9,027 nucleotides of DNA from Opitutaceae bacterium (GTDB lineage: Bacteria; Verrucomicrobiota; Verrucomicrobiae; Opitutales; Opitutaceae): assembly GCA_031266495.1 (NCBI GenBank), contig JAISAX010000078.1, forward strand, positions 1 to 9,027. The letters are read 5' to 3'. Of this stretch, positions 1-5,280 are shown piece after piece. Both the position numbers and the translations under genes were made by a program. Position 1 is the stretch's first letter; every line of letters begins with the position of its first letter. The notes beneath the pieces were generated by a model, which saw only the letters and a program-made list of their open reading frames with translations, ran no database searches and had not been told where the DNA came from.

Positions 1-1185
1 CGCAACCCTGTTGTCATTCCCGGACAGTGCCTCGAAAACCTCCTCCGCGAACAAAACGGAAACTACGACATCCTCCTCACCGACCTTCCGCTCGACGTGG
101 GCCGGCCCGTTATGTCGCCCGCCGCCCTCGCCTCCTCCGCTCCCGCCGCTCCCGTCCCCCCCCTCCCCCCCTGGCCGGAGGACCAACATGTGCCCGGCAT
201 CACCTTTTTCACCTCGGGCTCCACCGGACGCCCCAAGGCCGTTGTCAAGCGCCTCGCGCCCATGTTGCGCGCCGTTCTCTGCCACTGCGAACGCTGGGGG
301 ACGGCGTTGCATGGCGCCTGCGTCGCGGGCACCACCTCGCACCAGCATTTTTACGCCGTGCAAATCCGCATCCTCCTGCCGCTGATGCTCGGCATCCCCT
401 TCAACGCGCGTCTCGTGGCGACGCCGGCGGAATTGCTCGCCCGTCCGCCGTTGCCCTTCGCGCTCGTCACCAGCCCCGCCTTCCTCAAGCGCCTCGACAC
501 CGAACCGCTGCTCTGCGCCGCCGCTGCCGTCGCCTGCCGCCACGTCGTTTCCTGCGGCGGACTGCTCACGCCCGAAACCGCGGCCCGTTGCCACCGCGCG
601 CTCGGGCGCTGGCCGTTTGAAATCTACGGGACAACCGAGGCGGGCGGCGTTGCCTGGCGCGACACCGCGACCGAACGTCAAAAATGGTTTCCCATGCCCG
701 GCGTCAGAATCCACCTCTGCGCCGCCGCCGCCGGGCGCCTCGCCATCACCTCGCCCTTCCTTGCCGACGAATCCGTGCTCGTCACCGACGATCTGGCGGA
801 GATTTCGTCCGACGGCGGCACCTTCACCCTGCTTGGTCGCGCCGACCGCGTTGTCAAAATCGAGGAAACCCGGGTCTCGCTCCCCGAAGTCGAGCGCCGC
901 ATCCTCGCCACCGGCCTTGCCGCCGACGCCGCGGTCATCCCCCTGCAACTACGCTCGCGCCTCGTTCCCGGCGCGGTGCTCGTCCTCAGCGAACAAGGAC
1001 GCCGCCGCCACGCGGAGGAAGGCGCGGGGAAATTCCTTCTCACGTTGCGGGCCGCGCTCCGCCCCTGGCTCGAACCGGCGGCCCTGCCGCGCCGCCTGCG
1101 CATCGTTCCGGAAATCCCCGCCAACACCCAGGGCAAGCACTCCGACACCGCACTCCTTCCCCTGTTCACCGACCACGCATCTTGA
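1..1185 (+). CDS. Stand-alone AMP-ligase / acyl-ACP synthetase, ApeH-like (5' partial)
   Basis: ANL-superfamily ligase expected to adenylate an aryl acid (4-hydroxybenzoate-type starter in aryl polyene pathways) and load it on an acyl carrier protein in the cytoplasm. The frame is open from base 1, so the GTG at 97 and ATG at 112 are internal. Visible codons 2-37 (NPVVIPGQ...) align with residues 82 onward of the paralogue at 6073, so about 80 N-terminal residues lie outside the window. Visible motifs are the P-loop TSGSTGRPK (codons 71-79), GTTSHQH (110-116), EIYGTTEAGG (207-216), VTDD, LGRADRVVKIEE (from codon 278) and the A10 motif TQGK with its catalytic lysine at codon 379. It ends shortly after A10, with no fused dehydratase, unlike the downstream copy. 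A Pro/Ala-rich stretch precedes the P-loop. The motif set makes the ligase assignment firm; the substrate is inferred from context. Confidence 0.9.
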   Translation, partial: RNPVVIPGQCLENLLREQNGNYDILLTDLPLDVGRPVMSPAALASSAPAAPVPPLPPWPEDQHVPGITFFTSGSTGRPKAVVKRLAPMLRAVLCHCERWGTALHGACVAGTTSHQHFYAVQIRILLPLMLGIPFNARLVATPAELLARPPLPFALVTSPAFLKRLDTEPLLCAAAAVACRHVVSCGGLLTPETAARCHRALGRWPFEIYGTTEAGGVAWRDTATERQKWFPMPGVRIHLCAAAAGRLAITSPFLADESVLVTDDLAEISSDGGTFTLLGRADRVVKIEETRVSLPEVERRILATGLAADAAVIPLQLRSRLVPGAVLVLSEQGRRRHAEEGAGKFLLTLRAALRPWLEPAALPRRLRIVPEIPANTQGKHSDTALLPLFTDHAS

Positions 1186-1187
1186 CG

Positions 1188-1223
1188 GACACACACACGC
1201 GCACGCACGCACACACACACACC
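1188..1223 (+). repeat. Alternating purine-pyrimidine (AC/GC) tract before the ketosynthase start
   Basis: Nearly the whole 38-bp gap between the ligase stop (1183-1185) and the ketosynthase ATG (1224) is alternating purine/pyrimidine: (AC)n, then GCGC and ACGC units, then (AC)n again, running to the base before the start codon. It contains no Shine-Dalgarno-like sequence. Such tracts can adopt Z-DNA under negative supercoiling and are prone to length variation by slippage. No function is shown by the sequence. Confidence 0.8.
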
Positions 1224-2486
1224 ATGCCAGCGAATCCCACCGCCCCCGCCCCCGCCGCCCCCGTCCCGGTTTTTATCAACGCCCTCGGCACCCTCAGCGC
1301 CGCAGGGCGCACCCCGGCGGAGATTCTGTCCGTCCTGCGCGCCAACAAATCGCCCGGCATGTTGCCATGCGTCGCCGGGCTGCTCAATGACGGAGCCGTC
1401 GCCGCCGCCGCCGCCACCACGGTATCCGGCCAGATAATTGGCCCCCTCCCCCCTCTCCCCCCGACGTTCGCCCGGCGGCACGAAAGCCGGACCAACCGCC
1501 TGCTCCACGCGGCCCTCATTGCGATCCTGCCCCAGGTCGAGGAGGCGCTTGCCCGGCACGGACGCGGACGCCTCGCCATCATCATCGGCACCTGCACCTC
1601 CGGCATCCGGGAAAGCGAAACCGCCTTCCGGCAACTCCACCAACACGGCGCCCTCCCCGACACCTTCGACCCGCGCAAACAGGAACTCGGGCACCCCGCA
1701 AAATTCCTCGCCCTGCGCCTTGGCGTCACCGGCCCCGCCTACACGATCTCCACCGCCTGCTCCTCCAGCGCCCGCGCCCTCATCAGCGCCCGCCGCCTCA
1801 TCCGGAGCGGCTTGGCGGATGCCGTGCTCGCCGGCGGCGCGGATCACCCCGGAGCGACCTCGTACAACGGCTTTCACAGCCTCGGCGCCCTGTCCCGCGC
1901 GCACTGCCGCCCCTTCGCCCGAGACCGCGACGGCATCAACCTCGGCGAAGGAGCCGCCCTCTTTCTCCTCACGCGCCAACCCGCGCCGGTCGCCCTCCTC
2001 GGCGCCGGGGAAACCTCCGACGCGTACCACGCCTCCGCCCCGCACCCCGACGGACTCGGCACCGAAACCTCCATGCGCATGGCCCTTGCCGACGCCGGCA
2101 TCGCCCCCGCCGACGCGCAACGGAAAACCGGCTACATCAACCTCCACGGCACCGGCACACCGCTCAACGACCACACGGAAAGCCACGCCGTGTATCGAAT
2201 CTTTGGGGACGCCGTCCCGTGCAGTTCCACAAAACACCTCACCGGGCACACACTCGGGGCGTGCGGAGCGATCGAGGCCTCCCTCTGCCACGCGCTCCTC
2301 ACCGCGCCGCCCGCGCCGTCACCGGTCAACCTGCCGCGCCAGCAACTCGCCCCGGAGGACAAAGACCCCGCCCTCGCCCCCATCCACCTGGTCACCGGGG
2401 AAGAGACCCTCCGCACGCCACTCATTCTGAGCAACTCCCTCGGCTTCGGCGGCAACAACGCCACCCTGATCCTCGGCCCCGCGTGA
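1224..2486 (+). CDS. Beta-ketoacyl-ACP synthase (ketosynthase), ApeO-like
   Basis: Ketosynthase of 420 residues that would condense malonyl-ACP with the growing aryl-polyene acyl chain in the cytoplasm. The full Cys-His-His triad is present: Cys179 in STACSSSA, His308 in HGTGTP, and His342 in KHLTGHTLGA with Lys337. The C-terminal GFGGNNA (407-413) is the usual glycine-rich KS signature, so this is a catalytic KS and not a chain-length-factor partner, which would lack the Cys. The N-terminal VFINALGTLSAAG matches the normal KS start, which supports ATG 1224 although the frame is open further upstream. The sequence pattern (APHPDG, TSYNGFHSL, STKHLTGHTLGA) resembles the ApeO class of aryl polyene clusters as I remember it; the FabF-like ApeR class is less similar. 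The upstream ligase lies 38 bp away, so the two are probably co-transcribed. The next pathway gene is more than 2 kb downstream, past a PEP-CTERM gene. Confidence 0.93.
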   Translation: MPANPTAPAPAAPVPVFINALGTLSAAGRTPAEILSVLRANKSPGMLPCVAGLLNDGAVAAAAATTVSGQIIGPLPPLPPTFARRHESRTNRLLHAALIAILPQVEEALARHGRGRLAIIIGTCTSGIRESETAFRQLHQHGALPDTFDPRKQELGHPAKFLALRLGVTGPAYTISTACSSSARALISARRLIRSGLADAVLAGGADHPGATSYNGFHSLGALSRAHCRPFARDRDGINLGEGAALFLLTRQPAPVALLGAGETSDAYHASAPHPDGLGTETSMRMALADAGIAPADAQRKTGYINLHGTGTPLNDHTESHAVYRIFGDAVPCSSTKHLTGHTLGACGAIEASLCHALLTAPPAPSPVNLPRQQLAPEDKDPALAPIHLVTGEETLRTPLILSNSLGFGGNNATLILGPA

Positions 2487-2492
2487 CATCAG

Positions 2493-2603
2493 TCACCCCG
2501 GGTTCCAGTCGCGGCCCCGCCGCTCTGTGGCAAAATTGACCAGGACATATCCGGGCGGCCCCCAGGCGAAGACCAGCGAGGCCCCGACAATACCCAGGCT
2601 CAT
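2493..2603 (-). CDS. Possible 36-residue hydrophobic small protein, convergent to the ketosynthase
   Basis: A minus-strand frame runs from ATG (2603-2601) to TGA (2495-2493), just past the ketosynthase stop. The peptide is hydrophobic at the start (MSLGIVGASLVFAW), then GPPGYVLVNFA, with a charged end (ERRGRDW). By hand count, GC is about 81% at third codon positions, 67% at first and 56% at second, the order expected of a real gene in a GC-rich genome. No good ribosome-binding site precedes it (a GGGAAAG lies about 12 bases upstream), but none of the main genes here has one either. I recognise no family. It may be a small membrane protein, the remnant of a longer gene, or chance. Confidence 0.28.
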   Translation of the reverse strand: MSLGIVGASLVFAWGPPGYVLVNFATERRGRDWNPG

Positions 2604-2745
2604 GGGTATGTAACACTTTCCCGGGCGGACCGCCGTTTGCGGTTGAGGCGGTTGCCGCCGTCAGCAGCACTGGGTACCTCGCGCCACCGCCGACGGAGGG
2701 ACGCTTCCGGGGCACCCCGCAAGCCCCACCCCCAAAGTGGCCGGG

Positions 2746-2764
2746 ATGCGTCCACGTGACGCAT
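2746..2764. other. Perfect 7-bp inverted repeat (ATGCGTC...GACGCAT)
   Basis: ATGCGTC and GACGCAT are separated by CACGT, giving a 7-bp stem with a 5-base loop. Only three T residues follow, so it is a weak candidate for an intrinsic terminator after the ketosynthase gene 260 bp upstream. It could equally be a small operator next to the palindrome array. Confidence 0.3.
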
Positions 2765-2811
2765 TTGCCAGTCCCCTCCCATGACGAATCCCGTCCAGAC
2801 CATTTTGCCCA

Positions 2812-2995
2812 TTCCCCCGCGGGGGAAACCCGGTCCGTCCGCCCGTTGGGACATTCCCCCGCGGGGGAACCCCTGCCCGGCGCCCCGTTTGGACATTCCC
2901 CCCGGGGGGAAACCCAGTCCAGCCGCCCGTTTGAACATTCCCCCGCGGGGGAAACCCTGCCCGGCGACCCGCCCGGCCCATCCCCCGCGGGGGAA
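2812..2995. repeat. Five GC palindromes phased at exactly 42 bp
   Basis: Palindromes of the form TTCCCCCGCGGGGGAA are centred at 2819/2820, 2861/2862, 2903/2904, 2945/2946 and 2987/2988, so every step is 42 bp. Units 1, 2 and 4 are identical 16-bp palindromes. Unit 3 has CCGG in place of the central CGCG but remains a perfect palindrome. Unit 5 has lost the outer T. The 26-bp intervals are related to each other (an AAACCC start and a CCCGTTTG-like end) and fall into two types, with intervals 1 and 3 alike and 2 and 4 alike, suggesting duplication of an 84-bp unit. A degenerate half-unit may precede unit 1 (about 2786-2811). 42 bp equals four turns of B-DNA, so all palindromes would face the same side of the helix. 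Confidence 0.93.
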
Positions 2996-3200
2996 AGTCC
3001 AAAATCCCGTTCCAAACCTCGTCCCGAAACCCGAATAACCACAACAACCATCGATTATTACGCCCGGGCCACCGCCCGCCACGGCAAACGCCACACCCCC
3101 GACGATCAACAGCCCGCCCCCGACGCCCCCGCCCCCCCCCACACACACGTCCAGAGTCCGCAGTCCACAAACCACAATCCGAAAATTCCCTTCAACAATC

Positions 3201-4271
3201 ATGAAGACATCACAAAAACCGAAACCCGACCACGCGTCACTGCTCCGGCGGACGCCGTTCGCCATCGCGTTCGCGATTGCCGCCGCCGCCACGCTAGCCA
3301 ACCCCCTGTCGCCGCCCGCCCGGGCCAGCACCCTCACGGCCATCGACGGCGCGGCGGACGACTACTTTGGCCAATCGGTGAGCCAGTCGGGAGCCAACGC
3401 GCTCGTCGGAGCTGCCGACGATAACGACAATGTGAGCTACAGCGGCTCGGCCTACTACTACCAGGGGCTGAACGGGAAAACCGGCACGGAAACCGAGACC
3501 GTGAAGCTGCTCGCCACCGACGGCGCGGCGGAAGACGCCTTTGGCTATGCGGTAAGCATGGACGGCGACCGTTTCGTCATCGGGGCGGATCTCGCCAAAG
3601 TGAACGGCGTGGCGACCGGCAAAGCCTACGCGGGCGACATCCGCGCCTTCACCACGCTGGACGCCGGCAACGGCACCGCCCTGGCGACGGACGGCCTCAG
3701 CTTCATCTCGCAGACCGACTGGATCATCGGCGCGACCACCGCCAACAACACCCTAACCCTCACCGCAGGCGACACCGCCACCGTCACCGCCCCCGACGCC
3801 GCCGTGTACATCGGCCAGACCGCCGGAGCCGACAACAACATCCTCAACATCGAAGGCGCGCTCACCGCCACCACCGTGAACGTGGGCACGGACGGAGCCA
3901 CCGGCAACACCCTGCGCCTCACGACCGCCGCCCTCGCCCTCCTCGACGTAGGCACCCTGTATCTGGACGCCGGCAATTACCTGGAAATCGAAAGCACCGA
4001 CCTCGGCATCAACGACGTGTACACGCTCCTGAGCCTGAGCGGCGCCACCATCGTGCAAGTGCGCGGCAGCGAAGGCGGCTGGGACACCCTCACCGCGACC
4101 AACGCCACCACGCTGCTCGTGAAGACGAGCCAGGAGGGCGACGCCTGGACGCGATTCACGACATTTACCGTCCCCGCCGTGCCCGAGCCCGCCGCGTATG
4201 CCGCGCTGGCCGGCCTGGCGCTGCTGACATTTGCGGTGGCGATGCGACGCCACCACGGCAAACGCGACTGA
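3201..4271 (+). CDS. PEP-CTERM surface protein with FG-GAP-like repeats
   Basis: Exported protein of 356 residues. The N-terminus has a basic stretch with RR at 16-17, a hydrophobic core (about 18-33) and a likely signal-peptidase site after ARA (41-43). Two FG-GAP/integrin-alpha-like repeats follow, at about 48-88 (DGAADDYFGQSV) and 105-146 (DGAAEDAFGYAV); a complete propeller would need about seven. Residues 175-320 are Thr/Ala/Asn-rich beta-type sequence resembling autotransporter-associated strands. The C-terminus is a classic PEP-CTERM sorting signal: VPEP (327-330), a hydrophobic segment (about 331-347) and a basic tail RRHHGKR. Such signals direct processing by an exosortase, usually alongside exopolysaccharide production. 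It lies between two repeat blocks inside the pigment cluster and has a more balanced G/C composition than the C-rich pigment genes, so it is probably an insertion. The exact role is unknown, possibly cell-surface adhesion or matrix. Confidence 0.9.
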   Translation: MKTSQKPKPDHASLLRRTPFAIAFAIAAAATLANPLSPPARASTLTAIDGAADDYFGQSVSQSGANALVGAADDNDNVSYSGSAYYYQGLNGKTGTETETVKLLATDGAAEDAFGYAVSMDGDRFVIGADLAKVNGVATGKAYAGDIRAFTTLDAGNGTALATDGLSFISQTDWIIGATTANNTLTLTAGDTATVTAPDAAVYIGQTAGADNNILNIEGALTATTVNVGTDGATGNTLRLTTAALALLDVGTLYLDAGNYLEIESTDLGINDVYTLLSLSGATIVQVRGSEGGWDTLTATNATTLLVKTSQEGDAWTRFTTFTVPAVPEPAAYAALAGLALLTFAVAMRRHHGKRD

Positions 4272-4291
4272 TTGCGGGCGACACGCACGCG

Positions 4292-4580
4292 CACGGGCAT
4301 CCAGCCCATGAGCGAAGCCTCCCGGTTCAGGGAAGTGGCGCGGGCGTCCCGCCCGCTCCGGCGTGGCACGGGCTTCCAGCCCGTGTTCCGGAGTGGCGCG
4401 GGCGTCTCGCCCGCCGACGGCGAAGCCGCCGGATCGGAGTGGCACGGGCATCTTGCCCGTGGACGGCGCTTAGCGCCGCCTCCATGCCTCTCCGCCACCC
4501 TCCCGCCCCCCACCCCCCCCCCCCCCCCCTCCCCGCCCGGAGGGGAGTGGCACCGCTGGCGGGGGGGACGCCCGCGCCAC
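4292..4580. repeat. Cluster of dispersed GC hairpin repeats (GTGGCRCGGGC...GCCCGYG type)
   Basis: Units share the pattern TGGC(A/G)CGGGC, a 5-base loop, then GCCCG(T/C)G. They lie at 4292-4310 (degenerate), 4336-4356, 4364-4385, 4394-4414 and 4440-4461, with loops ATCCA, GTCCC, TTCCA, GTCTC and ATCTT. A related unit in the opposite orientation lies at about 4547-4580 (GGCGGGGGGGACGCCCGCGCCAC has the complementary layout). The arms vary together (CACGGGC with GCCCGTG, GCGGGC with GCCCGC), so stem pairing is kept across copies. On the minus strand part of the cluster reads GWKPVP...GRDARAT, which I recall as a frequent spurious peptide in verrucomicrobial and planctomycete genomes; this is the main host clue. 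Confidence 0.85.
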
Positions 4581-4630
4581 CCGGACCAACCGAGTCTATT
4601 CGGCGGTTGGTTCGTCTGCATGAGGTTGAA

Positions 4631-4658
4631 ATTCCTGATTCTTGATTCTTGATTCCTG
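4631..4658. repeat. Tandem heptamer ATTCYTG x4 directly upstream of the first ACP gene
   Basis: Four 7-bp copies (ATTCCTG, ATTCTTG, ATTCTTG, ATTCCTG) end 7 bp before the ATG at 4666. This is the most AT-rich short segment in the spacer and may be part of the 5' leader or promoter of the ACP operon, or a simple repeat. The minus strand reads as NQESRIKNQE, another commonly seen repeat-derived peptide. Confidence 0.85.
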
Positions 4659-4665
4659 ATTTCCC

Positions 4666-4947
4666 ATGAACGATTCCGCCACCGCCACCGCCACCGCATT
4701 ACACGACGAGTTGAAAAAACTCGTCATCGAGACCCTCAACCTCGAAGGACTCACGTCTGCCGACATCGACACCGACGCGCCCCTCTTCAACGAAGGACTC
4801 GGCCTCGACTCCATCGACGCCCTCGAACTCGGCCTCGCCATCAAAGGCCGCTACGGCATCGTCCTCTCCTCCGACAACACCGACACCCGGCGCCACTTCG
4901 CCTCCATTGCCAACCTGGCCAGCTACATCGCCGCCACCCGCGCCTGA
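4666..4947 (+). CDS. Acyl carrier protein 1 (aryl polyene type)
   Basis: Acyl carrier protein of 93 residues that would carry starter, malonyl or growing polyene acyl groups on a 4'-phosphopantetheine arm. The attachment site is Ser49 in GLGLDSIDALEL, a canonical ACP helix-II motif. The acidic helix after it and the length are normal for the family. The N-terminus has a Thr/Ala stretch (SATATATAL) encoded by a GCCACC hexamer repeat. The ATG at 4666 is the natural start: it gives the expected distance to the first ACP helix (HDELKKLVIETLNL), and upstream is repeat DNA. It is the first of a pair of ACPs followed by a COG4648 membrane protein and an AMP-ligase, the order I recall for ApeE-F-G-H in proteobacterial aryl polyene clusters. 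No Shine-Dalgarno sequence precedes it. Confidence 0.93.
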   Translation: MNDSATATATALHDELKKLVIETLNLEGLTSADIDTDAPLFNEGLGLDSIDALELGLAIKGRYGIVLSSDNTDTRRHFASIANLASYIAATRA

Positions 4948-4994
4948 CCTCCGCCTCCCGCCTCCCGCCTCCCGCCGTCTCCCCCCCCCCCCCC
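4948..4994 (+). repeat. CCTCCCG heptamer repeat plus C14 run between the two ACP genes
   Basis: The 57-bp gap between the ACP genes opens with CCTCCG, three perfect CCTCCCG copies (4954-4974) and then C14 (4981-4994), ending 10 bp before the next ATG. The minus strand therefore carries three GGG runs spaced by AGGC followed by G14, which fits a G-quadruplex; the plus strand could form an i-motif. The C-run is long enough for replication slippage and would alter the ACP2 leader length, not its frame. Confidence 0.85.
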
Positions 4995-5004
4995 ACGCAT
5001 CTCC

Positions 5005-5280
5005 ATGCAAAACGAAAACAAAACCGAAAAGACAAAAGACGAAATCCTCGCCGAACTCAAAGAACAGCTCACAAAACTCTTCGACCTGGACCCCGCGATC
5101 ATCACGCCCGAATCGCGCCTCTACCAGGACCTCGGCCTCGACTCCATCGACGCCGTGGACCTCGTCGTCCAGCTCCAGCGGACCACCGGACGCAAGATCA
5201 AGCCCGAAGAATTCAAGGCCGTGCGCACCGTGGCCGACGTCGTGGACGCCATCCACACCCTACTGGGCACCCCGGCTTGA
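5005..5280 (+). CDS. Acyl carrier protein 2 (aryl polyene type)
   Basis: Second acyl carrier protein, 91 residues, with the phosphopantetheine site Ser47 in DLGLDSIDAVDL. The N-terminus is very charged (MQNENKTEKTKDEILAEL), giving a clear first helix. It shares the GLDSID core with ACP1 but is otherwise divergent, so the two are probably specialised, for example one for starter and one for extension; that split is inference. The stop (5278-5280) overlaps the presumed TTG start of the membrane protein gene (5277-5279), implying translational coupling. The start codon follows a C14 tract and CGCATCTCC, with no purine-rich ribosome-binding site. Confidence 0.93.
   Translation: MQNENKTEKTKDEILAELKEQLTKLFDLDPAIITPESRLYQDLGLDSIDAVDLVVQLQRTTGRKIKPEEFKAVRTVADVVDAIHTLLGTPA

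Larger units (their letters stand above)
2487..3200. other. Repeat-bearing spacer between ketosynthase and PEP-CTERM gene
   Basis: This 714-bp stretch has no convincing plus-strand gene. It holds a short minus-strand ORF (2493-2603), an inverted repeat (2746-2764), five phased GC palindromes (2812-2995), and a C9 run followed by an AC repeat (3132-3148). The more A-rich 60 bp before 3201 could carry the PEP-CTERM promoter, but I cannot identify -35/-10 boxes with confidence. Long overlapping open frames across the palindromes on both strands arise because the 42-bp unit is divisible by three and poor in stop codons. Confidence 0.7.
4272..4665. other. Repeat-rich spacer between PEP-CTERM and ACP genes
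   Basis: This 394-bp stretch carries GC hairpin repeats (4292-4461), a related unit in the opposite orientation (4547-4580), an additional 13-bp palindrome GGCGCTTAGCGCC (4465-4477), a C17 run (4513-4529), and an AT-richer heptamer array just before the ACP gene. Open frames across it (for example 4272-4652 on the plus strand) are translations of repeats and I do not regard them as genes. A promoter for the downstream ACP operon could lie here, but no clear boxes are visible. Confidence 0.75.

Noticed and set aside
97..1185. Ligase starting at GTG 97 as a complete 362-residue protein
   Set aside because: The frame is open to base 1 and the upstream codons align with the paralogue at 6073, so the gene is truncated by the window edge.
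678..2291. 537-residue minus-strand ORF opposite the ligase and ketosynthase
   Set aside because: It lies antisense to two genes with complete catalytic motifs, is Gly/Ala/Arg-rich without a domain pattern, and is a typical shadow frame of GC-rich coding DNA.
2624..2660. Intrinsic terminator after the ketosynthase (ACCGCCGTTTGCGGT hairpin)
   Set aside because: The stem is only about 5 bp and no T run follows, so it is too weak to call.
2812..2995. CRISPR array (regular repeat plus spacers)
   Set aside because: The intervals between palindromes are homologous to each other, the repeat is only about 16-23 bp, and no cas gene is visible. It behaves as a phased tandem repeat.
2600..3343. Minus-strand ORFs over the palindrome array and the start of the PEP-CTERM gene
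   Set aside because: They are open only because the 42-bp unit is a multiple of three and GC-rich. They run antisense into a well-supported signal peptide coding region and show no domain.
4272..4652. Plus-strand ORF directly after the PEP-CTERM gene, and the minus-strand GWKPVP/GRDARAT ORF
   Set aside because: Both are translations of GC hairpin repeats and homopolymer runs. The peptide strings are repeat-derived, not a protein family.
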